Notes: generated by a model not told the origin, from the letters alone. A stretch of 64,000 nt of DNA from Chlamydiota bacterium (GCA_013288825.1 JABDBC010000006.1:1-64000), one strand, 5' to 3'. Shown: positions 52,165-61,113, counted from the stretch's first letter. Program-made: numbers and translations.

Positions 52165-53802
52165 TCATTCCTTTTCTTCAGAGTGGTTGAAGTAAAGAAA
52201 TGAAGAAATTATTAAGAAATTATATATCGTCCAAAATACATTGAGGAGTAACCCATAAAATGGCTCTCTCTCATAATAAATGCGTTGTATGCCCCACACA
52301 ATCGCGAACACGCAAATTAGACCTGTGAGCATCTGCGGTATCAAAGATCTCAAGGGCAAGATTGTGCTCCCACTTTTCGGAGTAATGCCAAAACTACCCT
52401 TCATTCCCAGCAACGCCGACATAGCCGCCTTCATAAAAACAGGAAAAGTGACAGCATTGATTAACAGCACCGACAAAATATCTTTAGTCTTATATTTTCT
52501 TTTTTTCAACGTCCAAATAAACATCAGCGATGTCAATATTATGTACGGCAGAAAAATGGTCGCGTAGATAAGAGGGTCAACCATATAGCTAGGAAGATTA
52601 AAATACAAATAAATGATAGGAAATATTACCATAATAAAGAACACGAGTCCGATTAAATAATGAGTACTTGCAAGAAAATATTCCCACCACTGATTGATCG
52701 TGTATTGTCGAAAATGCAACAAAAACTCCTTAGGTAACGTTCTAAGGACCCCAATAGTTCCCCTTGCCCAACGAAATTGCTGTTTGAAAAAAGCCCCCAA
52801 ATCTTCTGGCCCCATGCCAAACGCTGACACTTTGTTTAAATACACCGATTCCCATCCGCCTTTATGAAATTTTAACGAGGTTGCAAAGTCTTCCGTTACA
52901 GATTGCTCATCAAAGCCACCAACTGCATCTAGGGCTTCCCGACGGAAAATGACATTTGTTCCACAACAAAACATCGCCCCCTGACGCCCCTTTCCTTCGC
53001 AAATATATTCATAAAAAATCGCTTGCTGCAACCCTGCAGTGCGAGCAACTCGATTGAATTCAAAGTTTGAATAATATTGAGGTGTCTGCGTGAATGCTAC
53101 TTTAGGCCTTTTTTCCATGATATCAACTAGATATTCAACAAAGTCTGGAAACGGGTTCATATCTGCATCGAAGATAATGAGATATTTTTCTGGCTGAACA
53201 GATTTTGATTTAGAAAAGGAATGGAATTCAAAATCTTCTCTCATGTCCCCTTTAAGGAATTTAAGAAAGTCATTAATCATGCCTGCTTTAGCTCCGTGCC
53301 AATTGGCACGGAAAAGATTAATATCTAAGAATTGACACAACTCTTCGATTGATTGACGATATTTTAATTTATTTTCAGGCGTTTCCCAGGGAAGTTCGTA
53401 GCGGGTATCGTCAAGGAAATAGAGATGTTTATTGGGATAGCTCAGGTTATAAAAGCAAACGAGTGTCTCTTTTAGGACGTCTAGTGGTTCTTTGTACGAG
53501 GCCACAACAATGGCAACCGGGGGATAAGAATGTAGTATTGGTTCCTCTATAACAGGAGTAAAACTGGATGAGCTACTGACCACGCGGAAAATGTTAAGAA
53601 AATAACCGATTGAATGAATGAGTATAAAACCTTCGGCAAATAGCAAACATATTGCTAGTAGACCCTCTAACCAGGTAAAGTCGGCAATTACAACTAAAAC
53701 AATGCGGGTAGTGAGATAGACGGTAATCGCAATAAACGTGAAAACAAAAAGGGTTAAGACAACAAATTTCTTACCCCGATTCAGGATATTTGCCACTCTC
53801 AC
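52165..53802 (-). CDS. Processive family 2 glycosyltransferase (BcsA/PgaC-like polysaccharide synthase)
   Basis: 545 residues. Two to three N-terminal membrane spans (about 12-75) are followed by a GT2 domain with VAIVVASYKEP, the first Asp in YFLDDTRYE, DAD in IIFDADMNPFPDF, TEDFATSLKFHKGGW and the processivity motif QQFRWARGT. Several C-terminal spans close the protein. No PilZ domain is attached, unlike BcsA. All catalytic motifs are intact. It polymerises a nucleotide sugar and extrudes the chain across the inner membrane. The gene overlaps the preceding TPR gene by 32 bp. The GH26 neighbour hints at a beta-glucan or mannan, but this is not proven. Confidence 0.88.
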   Translation of the reverse strand: MRVANILNRGKKFVVLTLFVFTFIAITVYLTTRIVLVVIADFTWLEGLLAICLLFAEGFILIHSIGYFLNIFRVVSSSSSFTPVIEEPILHSYPPVAIVVASYKEPLDVLKETLVCFYNLSYPNKHLYFLDDTRYELPWETPENKLKYRQSIEELCQFLDINLFRANWHGAKAGMINDFLKFLKGDMREDFEFHSFSKSKSVQPEKYLIIFDADMNPFPDFVEYLVDIMEKRPKVAFTQTPQYYSNFEFNRVARTAGLQQAIFYEYICEGKGRQGAMFCCGTNVIFRREALDAVGGFDEQSVTEDFATSLKFHKGGWESVYLNKVSAFGMGPEDLGAFFKQQFRWARGTIGVLRTLPKEFLLHFRQYTINQWWEYFLASTHYLIGLVFFIMVIFPIIYLYFNLPSYMVDPLIYATIFLPYIILTSLMFIWTLKKRKYKTKDILSVLLINAVTFPVFMKAAMSALLGMKGSFGITPKSGSTILPLRSLIPQMLTGLICVFAIVWGIQRIYYEREPFYGLLLNVFWTIYNFLIISSFLYFNHSEEKE

Positions 53803-54448
53803 TTCCCGATAATGTTTTTTCTAATTCCTCTGCGGCTTCGCTGTCGTCACCCATCCACATTAATACCATAGCGTACTTGCGGCGCAGCTGAATATCGTTG
53901 GGATGTTCCACCAGCATTTGTCGATAAAGGAGAACCGACTCCTCATATCTCTTTTCCCAAGAAAGCAGCTCTGCAAGTTTCAATTTGGTCAAACTATCTT
54001 CAGGCATCTTTTTAAGTTGTTCTCGATAGATTGACTCGGCCTTTGAATATTCTTTTAAAGCTTCATAAATCTCTGCCATCACCAGACGCGTTTTATCATT
54101 GATATCTTTTTCAGGAATTTTTTCTAATATATCTAAAGCCTGATTGAGTTTATTTTGGTAGTAAAGAACTTGCGCTATCTCCACTTGTACAAGAGTTGAA
54201 TCAGGCTTTTCATTGAGAAGCAGATGATATTGTATAAGCGATTCGTCATAACGCTGGAGGTTACTCAATAACCTTGCATATTCTAACCGTGCTTCCCAAT
54301 CAGTCACTTTTTTATTCTTCACTTCATCGGTCAGCCTTTCGTTCGTTGCTTGAGGACTAAGAAGGGATGCTTCTGAAATCGCACAGCTCACAGTGAATAG
54401 GAGGAAAAAACCAATTCTACTAAGGTTATTTTGTTTGTTTATTTTCAT
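53771..54448 (-). CDS. Exported TPR protein of the exopolysaccharide locus
   Basis: 225 residues: a signal peptide (IGFFLLFTVSCAISEASLLS), then five to six TPR units (WEARLEYARLLSNLQRYDES, VEIAQVLYYQNKLNQALDIL, LVMAEIYEALKEYSKAESIY and others). Periplasmic. A TPR protein near the synthase fits AlgK or the periplasmic half of PgaA/BcsC, acting as a bridge to the outer-membrane porin. The 5' end overlaps the smaller TPR gene by 23 bp and the 3' end overlaps the synthase gene, so all three are translationally coupled. Confidence 0.7.
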   Translation of the reverse strand: MKINKQNNLSRIGFFLLFTVSCAISEASLLSPQATNERLTDEVKNKKVTDWEARLEYARLLSNLQRYDESLIQYHLLLNEKPDSTLVQVEIAQVLYYQNKLNQALDILEKIPEKDINDKTRLVMAEIYEALKEYSKAESIYREQLKKMPEDSLTKLKLAELLSWEKRYEESVLLYRQMLVEHPNDIQLRRKYAMVLMWMGDDSEAAEELEKTLSGSESGKYPESG

Positions 54449-54845
54449 GAGTGTCTTCCAATATTTTTTGATATTCCATTTCAGCCTCCTCCAGTCTTCC
54501 CATCCATGACAACGCCTCAGCTAATGCTAAACGTGCCTTGGTATCTTTAGGATATGCCAAGAGGTAGTCTCTGTACAAAGAAATAGCTTCTTCAAAATGA
54601 CCAGTCGCAACGTATGAGTTAGCCAAATTTAAGCTAGCTTTAAAAGGAGGCAAGCCGGCTTCCAAACTTTTTTTATATAAATTTATTGCACCATCAAACT
54701 CTTTACTGTCATATTTCTTCTCTGCTTCCCTGTATAAAATCCATTCTTGATGCCTTGAAATATATAGCTGAACAGACACCAATGAGACCAATACAATAAG
54801 CGCAAAATAAATGCAATTTTGTTTTACCGGGATCGACAAAGTCAT
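54426..54845 (-). CDS. Membrane-anchored small TPR protein
   Basis: 139 residues: a membrane span at about 12-27 (YFALIVLVSLVSVQLYIS), then three TPR units (YDSKEFDGAINLYKKSLEAG, LNLANSYVATGHFEEAISLY, LALAEALSWMGRLEEAEMEY). Probably inner-membrane anchored with the TPRs in the periplasm, as for PelE-like proteins. It lies 6 bp after the RsbW-like gene and overlaps the next TPR gene, so it is within the same operon. Possibly it and its neighbour were once one gene. Confidence 0.65.
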   Translation of the reverse strand: MTLSIPVKQNCIYFALIVLVSLVSVQLYISRHQEWILYREAEKKYDSKEFDGAINLYKKSLEAGLPPFKASLNLANSYVATGHFEEAISLYRDYLLAYPKDTKARLALAEALSWMGRLEEAEMEYQKILEDTHENKQTK

Positions 54846-54851
54846 AAGTGC

Positions 54852-55295
54852 TTAATTTCCAGTTTGATTCACGTACTTCTTCATTAATAAAACATTTTTT
54901 TTCCCTTTTTTACTCAAATGGACTTCATCCATAATCCGATGAATGAGAAAAAGCCCCATTCCTGATTCGGGTAAAGAAGACACATCCTTAGGATTGTAAT
55001 CTAGCTCTTTTTTCGGAATTGGAATAACTCCTTTGTCACCTAAATCTATAACGTGAAAAACAATGTCGTTCTCATCAAATGTGACAATAACTTCAACAAG
55101 ATTTCCAAGTTTTTGATGATAAGCATGTTCAATCACATTCGTGACAGCCTCAACAAGACAAAGCTCTAAGTTGTATAATAAGACCTCATCTTGAATAACT
55201 GTACTGCAAACCGATCGAACTGCTTTCGATAATAGCGGAATATGGTCTATATTGCTTTCAATGATGAGTTTTATAGATCTTGTATGCATGCTCAT
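54852..55295 (-). CDS. RsbW/SpoIIAB-like anti-sigma factor kinase
   Basis: 147 residues with the GHKL ATPase signature: N-box LVEAVTNVIEHAYHQK, G1-like VIDLGDKGVIP and G2-like SGMGLFLIHRIMDEV. The family holds a sigma factor or other target and phosphorylates a STAS antagonist to release or bind it. The start overlaps the STAS gene by 4 bp. Leading a polysaccharide operon, it may control that operon or the synthase itself. Other chlamydiae also have Rsb-type partner switches, so it may be a general regulator that happens to sit here. Confidence 0.85.
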   Translation of the reverse strand: MSMHTRSIKLIIESNIDHIPLLSKAVRSVCSTVIQDEVLLYNLELCLVEAVTNVIEHAYHQKLGNLVEVIVTFDENDIVFHVIDLGDKGVIPIPKKELDYNPKDVSSLPESGMGLFLIHRIMDEVHLSKKGKKNVLLMKKYVNQTGN

Positions 55296-55645
55296 TCTTT
55301 GTTGACTTTAGTAAGTAAAGCCAACCCTTCTTTTTCATTTGAACATATTTCGAATACATGATCCAATCGCGTAAGCTTAAATAGATTTAGAACAGGATTC
55401 TTCATGTCGCAAATTACAATCTTGCCATTACTTAGTTTTAATGTTTTCAGAATCGAGATTATTGCTCCTAGGCCGCTGCTATCAATAAAATCGACCAAGG
55501 ACAAATTCAACAACAGAAAATTATTTCCTTGATTGATCAAATCAACGACCCTTCCCTTAAAATCAGTGCAAACACTCGCATCAATGTTTTTGCTCAGAGG
55601 CTTAACAAAAACAATCTCCCCCTCTTTCCTAGTTTCTATATTCAT
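55292..55645 (-). CDS. STAS-domain anti-sigma factor antagonist (RsbV/SpoIIAA-like)
   Basis: 117 residues from the ATG that follows GGAGGG by about 10 bases (a TTG upstream is less likely). The STAS fold has the phosphorylation site in VDFIDSSGLGAIISI. It is the antagonist partner of the RsbW-like kinase encoded immediately downstream with a 4 bp overlap. It is the first gene of the minus-strand operon, so the promoter must lie between it and the HTH gene (55,646-55,895), where I see no clear box and no gene. Confidence 0.88.
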   Translation of the reverse strand: MNIETRKEGEIVFVKPLSKNIDASVCTDFKGRVVDLINQGNNFLLLNLSLVDFIDSSGLGAIISILKTLKLSNGKIVICDMKNPVLNLFKLTRLDHVFEICSNEKEGLALLTKVNKE

Positions 55646-55895
55646 ACCCTCACAACCCTCCCTCTTCAAACTTCACACTAGCTGATAACCTCGGCACTGT
55701 AAAGTAAATTGTATGCTTTTATAAAGCTGCAGGGTAAGGCAATTAGAAGAAGGTTTTGATTGATGAAGATCAGGTCCCAGCGCGCAGGCAAATCCACACA
55801 AGGGACTTAGCAGGTGGGCTATTATCTCGGCAGACGCCTACATCATCTAGTAATTTCATCAAAAGAACCTGGCTATTGCTGCAGAAGAATATTTA

Positions 55896-56357
55896 TTAAA
55901 TCGCAATCTTTTCGAGATCTAAATCCAATTCGACGTTCTTTTGTTGCTCGGTTGGGGAAAGAGGAAGCGTTATAAGTTCATTATATAAATCGCTGACTTG
56001 TTTCTTTCCTGTAAGATGAAGCATTAGACACAATCGAATGTCCTTTTCTGTTCCCAAGCTCATATTTGTGTGGTTGTCTTTAAAATTTTCCCATTTGATA
56101 ACTGTGGGGTGCTTAACCCCAAATCGTTTTGCAAACACGTCGAGAGTCATACCCAAATGGAGCCTAATAAAACGAACCTCACTTCCTGTTAGCTTAGCCT
56201 GCTTATGACACAACATCAACAACACAACTTTTTCAAACTTATTATAATTAATGTTAGGAACCCATTTTCCGTCGATTTTCAACATGGGGACGTGTCGCAG
56301 AATTATGGGAAACCCACAACCATAATCGATAAATTGATCTTGAATTTTCTTTTCCAT
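55896..56357 (-). CDS. Helix-turn-helix protein with MqsA-like DNA-binding part
   Basis: 153 residues. An HTH at about 53-95 (LTGSEVRFIRLHLGMTLDVF, AKRFGVKHPTVIKWEN) has the form seen in the C-terminal part of MqsA/YgiT antitoxins and related XRE regulators. The N-terminal part lacks the Cys-rich zinc motif of MqsA. There is no toxin gene next to it. It lies just upstream of the exopolysaccharide operon in the same direction and could regulate it, but that is only a positional guess. Confidence 0.6.
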   Translation of the reverse strand: MEKKIQDQFIDYGCGFPIILRHVPMLKIDGKWVPNINYNKFEKVVLLMLCHKQAKLTGSEVRFIRLHLGMTLDVFAKRFGVKHPTVIKWENFKDNHTNMSLGTEKDIRLCLMLHLTGKKQVSDLYNELITLPLSPTEQQKNVELDLDLEKIAI

Positions 56358-56566
56358 GATATTTACACTCCCATCTCGTATGTTGTGATAATGTAACCTA
56401 AGTACATTTTTTCTACAATAACTTTTCTTCGTATTAATACATTCAAATCACAAGCCAGACCACAAATCTTTCCTTTCAAAATTTTTTAAAAAAACTAACT
56501 TCCCGCTTGGCATTTAACATAAGGTCTGATAAACTTTCTCCTTACTCATCGTATGGAGCTATCAAC

Positions 56567-57580
56567 ATGTCAAAATACATAGTATATTTCATGACCCTTA
56601 CTATTTTAATGTGTTCATTCAATGTCGATGCCGCAGTTGTTAGGCGAGCGGCTTTTGATTTCGGTTCAGGCAAAATTAAAGTTCAAGTCGCAGATGTCGA
56701 CACTGACACCAGACAAATCCTACTTTCACTTTATACTGAAGATGCTGTCGTCTTACTTAGCGAGGATGCCGCACACCAACCACAGAGTCTCTTGAGTGAC
56801 CAAATTCAAGAAAAGGCGATAAATGCCGCTCAAAGTCTTAAACAAAAAGCCCTCGATTTGGGCGCTACCGAATTTTATGGACTTGCCACGGAAGCCTACA
56901 GAAAGGCCCCAAATGCCCACAAACTAGTGGACAGGTACTTTTCAGAGCTTGCAATACCTGTTAAAATTATCTCCCAAATTGAAGAAGGCCAGAATGCTTT
57001 TCGAGCTTTAATTGCTGAAACGAATCTAGATCAAAATGAGGTGATCTCATTTGACATCGGAGGAGGCAGTTTTCAAGTGACCTATTTGGACGACGACAAA
57101 AACATTCAGGTCTACATGGCCCCTTTTGGCCGCAGCACAACAAAAAACGCCATCATCACCTATGTCAAAGGCGAGGACCCTGCTACCACATTGTCGCCGA
57201 ATCCGATGAGTCGAGGTGATTGGGAATCTGCGTTGAAATACTTCGATAAAACTTTGCCTGAAGTTCCTGAAGCCCTAGCTCTTAAATTAAAAAAAAGTGA
57301 TGTGCAAGTGATTGGAATTTCTGCTCATCCAGAGAAATTGAGGAACTTAAGCACGTATCATTTAGAAAATATTCATAATGCTTTGGAAGAGCGATTAAAT
57401 AAAGGCGATGCCGAATTGGCAGCAAGTCATAAATCACCTAATTCAGCAGTGTCAGAATTAGCTCTTGTCTATAGCATCATGCAAAAACTGCAAATATCAA
57501 CTGTGAATTATATACGCACTAATGGTGGCGCCACTTCTGCACTATTGATATCGGACGAGTATTGGATTGAAAATAAATAA
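56567..57580 (+). CDS. Exported Ppx/GppA-like phosphatase
   Basis: 337 residues from the ATG after GGAG, giving a signal peptide (IVYFMTLTILMCSFNVDAAV). The Ppx/GppA actin-like fold is seen in AFDFGSGKIKVQVAD, GLATEAYRKAPN, the Glu region SQIEEGQNAF and SFDIGGGSFQV. These enzymes hydrolyse polyphosphate or pppGpp and are normally cytosolic; a Sec signal is unusual and suggests an envelope role. A start 60 bp upstream exists but would hide the signal peptide. It is followed by the Ser-rich protein gene after 48 bp. Confidence 0.75.
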   Translation: MSKYIVYFMTLTILMCSFNVDAAVVRRAAFDFGSGKIKVQVADVDTDTRQILLSLYTEDAVVLLSEDAAHQPQSLLSDQIQEKAINAAQSLKQKALDLGATEFYGLATEAYRKAPNAHKLVDRYFSELAIPVKIISQIEEGQNAFRALIAETNLDQNEVISFDIGGGSFQVTYLDDDKNIQVYMAPFGRSTTKNAIITYVKGEDPATTLSPNPMSRGDWESALKYFDKTLPEVPEALALKLKKSDVQVIGISAHPEKLRNLSTYHLENIHNALEERLNKGDAELAASHKSPNSAVSELALVYSIMQKLQISTVNYIRTNGGATSALLISDEYWIENK

Positions 57581-57628
57581 AAGAAGAATTCAATTTTTTA
57601 TTAATTAAACTTAAAAAAGGAAAACATT

Positions 57629-58384
57629 ATGAGTTCAGTTGGGGCTTGTTTCGGTAAAATAAAATTAGAAGTAGATGGATCACCACAAATTGTTTCTTTT
57701 ATGGAAAAAAAACAGCTATTCACATCATCCGATAGAAAAAGATTGGATTATTACTTAGTTACTGATTCCATTTATTCTAATGAACAGGCTGAAAGAATAG
57801 CTAAGGCATTAAAAGACGCATGCGACGGGGATGCCTTCCATTTTGAGAGCAGAACAAAAAAAAATGGGTCAACAGTATATCGTATTGCAATAAGTCTAAC
57901 AGCAACAAAAAAGGCTAGTGCGGTGGCAACTCAACTTACGCAGCCCTTAGATCCAGAGACAATTGCTGCTGCTATTGTTTCTAAAAAAACAACGTATTAT
58001 GATCCCTCAGATATTCTAAAAATTACGATCGATGAATTTAATCCCTTTACAGCTACATACAGCGTCAATACCACATTTGAAAGTTACCATCCATACTTTC
58101 TGGATGGTATCAGATCACATTACTCATTCCAAGTACGAGAGCCTGCAGCAAGTATTCAGGAGTGGGCAGGTTTAGTCGCAAAAGTCTCAAAAGTCTCTGG
58201 TAGGGTCTTGCCAGCAGGTGGAGATGGTGGTGGTTCTGGTGGCGGTGCAGTCATTGCTCTGCCTCTTCCTCCAACTTCAACGTCCTCGAGTTCTAGTAGC
58301 TCGAGTTCTTCGAGTTCTACCAACTTAAGTAGTTCTAGCAGTCCGAGCCTATCAAATTCTTCTGCCTCACCTTCTCCAGTCTAG
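57629..58384 (+). CDS. Unknown protein with Ser-rich C-terminus
   Basis: 251 residues. The first 185 are soluble and mixed, without a recognised domain (MSSVGACFGKIKLEVDG, YHPYFLDGIRSHYSFQV). A Gly-rich hinge (GGDGGGSGGG) and a Ser-rich tail of about 45 residues (TSTSSSSSSSSSSS) follow. No signal peptide or membrane span. Ser-rich low-complexity tails also mark other candidate host-interaction proteins in this window, so it may be an effector. Its stop codon lies just inside the outer arm of the second class B repeat. The codon use in the tail is biased to AGT/TCG/AGC repeats. Confidence 0.6.
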   Translation: MSSVGACFGKIKLEVDGSPQIVSFMEKKQLFTSSDRKRLDYYLVTDSIYSNEQAERIAKALKDACDGDAFHFESRTKKNGSTVYRIAISLTATKKASAVATQLTQPLDPETIAAAIVSKKTTYYDPSDILKITIDEFNPFTATYSVNTTFESYHPYFLDGIRSHYSFQVREPAASIQEWAGLVAKVSKVSGRVLPAGGDGGGSGGGAVIALPLPPTSTSSSSSSSSSSSSTNLSSSSSPSLSNSSASPSPV

Positions 58385-58910
58385 AGCCGCCCTTTCAGGG
58401 CTCTAGATGGTGTATAGAGCCCACCCAGGCCTTCGTCGTCCTTTGCTTCCGGCGAGTGCGGCTACTTTTGGTTGGGATCGATTTTTATCATTTTTGCCCT
58501 TTTTTTTCTCATTTTGTAGCCCACACCTAAGGTTTTCGCGAGCCTGCGAGCGAAAACCGCAGGTGTGGGTATTATGAGAACAAAAAATTAACCAGGGACT
58601 GGTTCTTCATTTTTGTTTTCTTTTTCAACCACACATATGATTCAAAAGAGCAAAAAAGAGGAACCAGTCCCTGGTTAAATATGGTTTGTATTCGATCCCC
58701 ACACCTGCGGTTTTCGCTCGCAGGCTCGCGAAAACCTTGGTGTGGGCTACAAAATGAGATAAAAAAGAGCAAAAATGAGAAGATTTGTTGAGTCTCCAAC
58801 CAAAAGTAGCCACGCCAGCCCAGGCTGAGGAGGCACTGAAAGGGCGACGAAGGCCTGGGTATGCTCTACACATAATTCAGAGCCCTGAAAGGGCGACTCT
58901 GGCTTTAAAC
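58382..58910. repeat. Class B nested palindrome, copy 2, inside a GCCCTTTCAGGGC-type inverted repeat
   Basis: The core (58,486-58,785) shares the middle pair (GTAGCCCACACC) and inner pair (AACCAGGGACTGGTTCTTC) with copy 1. The outer arms are different: about 95 bp containing CGCCCTTTCAGGGCTCT and CCCAGGCCTTCGTCG, ending in GTGGCTACTTTTGGTTGG. The right outer arm runs into the 3' end of the translocase gene. No gene is present. Confidence 0.8.
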
Positions 58911-60515
58911 CACCTGTGTTTCCTGCAAGGCGGAGTCCAGAACTAAAGGCGAGCGCGGCGGTGTAGGCAACGGCTTCTGCCCAGGAGCTGTGAGCTCTCC
59001 AAACTGTTTGCCTAAGGTACGCGTCGCCCCCATCCAAATGATGATCGCTGTAAAAAGAAATCCTGCCACAAAAGGAGCACTCGCAGTGATGGTCGCAAAA
59101 GTCAGCAATAGTGATTGATGAATCAAAGATCCACCTGATTTACCCAAACGAGAACCTATACCATCAATGACTGCTTTGCCTTTCAGCTTGCTCTCAGGAC
59201 TCAATGGCACGAAAGCCATCTCTTTCGTTGCATCAAAAACCGTGTATTTTGCAGCACGGCTTAAAATATTTTGTGCCGAACCAAAAAACACAGCGATGGC
59301 AAGGGTCGAAGCGCCAATGTAGGGCAGAGTATCGGTCATATAAGGCTTTAAGAAGAAGCAAGCAAAGAATCCGATGCTAGTGACAAGAAGAATAGCGGGC
59401 GTTAGCATGGCTGTAAAGGTCCAGCCAAAGCGCCGAATGGAATTTCCTGAAACAAAAAGAGCCGTCAGTGTTGCAAGAGCACCAATAATGGTTGAGACTT
59501 GATTCATATATTGATTATAGTCGCTTGGATTGGGATAAAGAGCCTTCACTTCATGTTTCCAGACTACCTCAACCAAATTGATGACGAGATTGTAAGACAC
59601 GACTATTGCAGCCATGCTAAGTAAATAAGGCGATCGGAATAGATAGCCAAAACTATCTCTCATGGAAAGCTTTTTCTCACTCACCGCATCTCCATTTTCA
59701 ATTGAGCCTTCAGGTTCTGATTCCGAAGCGTGATAAAAACGGGAATCCGTTAACACATTCTTATGCATCCATCTGAATACAATAATGGAGAGTATTCCAC
59801 TGAGGAGGATCAAACCTGTCAACATGATTAAAGACTGTTCCCAGGCATCTTCTCCAAAAGGAAGGTATGTGTTGTATGCATTGCTGCAAAGAAAAACAGA
59901 AGCCTGCCCAGCAAACACCCCTGAAATATTCGCTCCGATGCCAAAAATGCCATAGAATCGCTTAGCTTCATTGAGGCGAGTCACCTGATTTGCAAATCCC
60001 CAAAATAGCATGGCCAAGATAATATTGCTCCACAACTCCGACATGACATAAAAACTTGTAAATGTCCAGTTTCGGAACATGGCCACCATGCCTTTGAATC
60101 CAGCCGGCAAAAATGTTTGTAAGGCATCAGCAGTCGCATGGGGATGGAGGACATCCCGTGCAGGATATAGGATAAAGGTGAACACAAAGAAGTACAGAAG
60201 AAAGGTAGAAATCATCACATAGAACACAACTTCGCGCCGCAGACGATTAGAGAGTCGAGTGAATAAGAATGTCATCAATATCGCCCCTGGAAACATGACC
60301 CAGACTTTAATGAATGGGATCACTTCAGCTCCAGAAGACTTTGCAGTTACAACGAGAGTGTCTTTTAGGGTTCTTAGGATGTTATAGTCTAAATTAATAA
60401 GAAAGAAGATCATTAACATGGGAATGAGCTTTCTCAGCTCATAGCTATGGACGGGCCAAAAAAAGGACCTCCATCGACTAAAATCAGTCTGGTCAGGGGC
60501 TGCAGGCGCTGACAT
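58905..60515 (-). CDS. ATP/ADP translocase (nucleotide transport protein, NTT family)
   Basis: 536 residues with about 12 membrane spans. Family features include ELRKLIPMLMIFFLINLDYN, LRTLKDTLVVT near the N-terminus, the ELWSNIILAMLFWGFANQ segment and TKEMAFVPLSPESKLKGKAV in the last third. NTT proteins exchange bacterial ADP for host ATP, a trait of chlamydiae, rickettsiae and plastids. Chlamydiae often carry several, some specific for other nucleotides or for NAD; the conserved family sequence favours the ATP/ADP antiporter (Npt1) type, but specificity is not certain. The repeats downstream may end transcription. Confidence 0.92.
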   Translation of the reverse strand: MSAPAAPDQTDFSRWRSFFWPVHSYELRKLIPMLMIFFLINLDYNILRTLKDTLVVTAKSSGAEVIPFIKVWVMFPGAILMTFLFTRLSNRLRREVVFYVMISTFLLYFFVFTFILYPARDVLHPHATADALQTFLPAGFKGMVAMFRNWTFTSFYVMSELWSNIILAMLFWGFANQVTRLNEAKRFYGIFGIGANISGVFAGQASVFLCSNAYNTYLPFGEDAWEQSLIMLTGLILLSGILSIIVFRWMHKNVLTDSRFYHASESEPEGSIENGDAVSEKKLSMRDSFGYLFRSPYLLSMAAIVVSYNLVINLVEVVWKHEVKALYPNPSDYNQYMNQVSTIIGALATLTALFVSGNSIRRFGWTFTAMLTPAILLVTSIGFFACFFLKPYMTDTLPYIGASTLAIAVFFGSAQNILSRAAKYTVFDATKEMAFVPLSPESKLKGKAVIDGIGSRLGKSGGSLIHQSLLLTFATITASAPFVAGFLFTAIIIWMGATRTLGKQFGELTAPGQKPLPTPPRSPLVLDSALQETQVV

Positions 60516-60904
60516 GAAAAACCTTTAGGTTAGTTGTGAAAGGATCACTTCTTAACTTAAGAACTTGAAAAAAAAGAGAAAGGCTTTTTGAAGGGGGTTT
60601 GAGGGGTTGTAAGGTAGTGCTACCTAAGGGAAACATAAGCCTCATTGTGGATATTTTATTCGCCTTCCGACTTAACTTATATCGAATTTGCTGAATTTTG
60701 GCAACCCTGGATGTGCAAGTCGGGGTGAAAAATTTCAATTACGTATAAAATTAACTCCTTGTATTTTATAGATATCTAATTAAAATTGCAATACTTTAAT
60801 TAACAAAAAAAAATTTAAACGCAAAGCTCCCTGCCGGAGGGGCAATTGTGGTTTCGTCTTTGACATACTCCGGTTCTTTCGAAAAATAACTTAAGTTATT
60901 TAGG

Positions 60905-61113
60905 AGACGCAAAGACCCGAAGCCGCAAAGAAAATGGAGAAGATCTAAAGAAATTTTACCACAGAGATCACAGAGAGAAGGGGAAGGGGAGAGGAGTCTC
61001 TCACAAGCAATACTAAGATAAACCCAAACTTCTCCCTGTTCTCTCCTCTTTTCTCTGTGATCTCTGTGGTAAACCCTCTTTGTGGCTTCGGGTCTTTGCG
61101 CCTTTGCGTTTAA
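60905..61113. repeat. Nested inverted repeat of CACAGAG and GACGCAAAGAC types
   Basis: Outer arms (GACGCAAAGACCCGAAGCC and its complement) enclose inner arms of TTTTACCACAGAGATCACAG and complement, with a loop of about 60 bases. It lies between the translocase start and the pgk 3' end. The rest of the interval (60,516-60,904) is AT-rich with no gene and probably holds the translocase promoter. Confidence 0.8.

Noticed and set aside
55896-56357. MqsRA toxin-antitoxin pair
   Set aside because: Only an HTH resembling the MqsA C-terminus is seen; the zinc-binding N-terminus and a toxin gene are missing.
57629-58384. Autotransporter or Sec-secreted adhesin
   Set aside because: The Ser-rich tail suggested a surface protein, but there is no signal peptide and no barrel domain.
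58572-59037. Minus-strand frames downstream of and overlapping the translocase 3' end
   Set aside because: They consist of class B repeat sequence or shadow the translocase gene.
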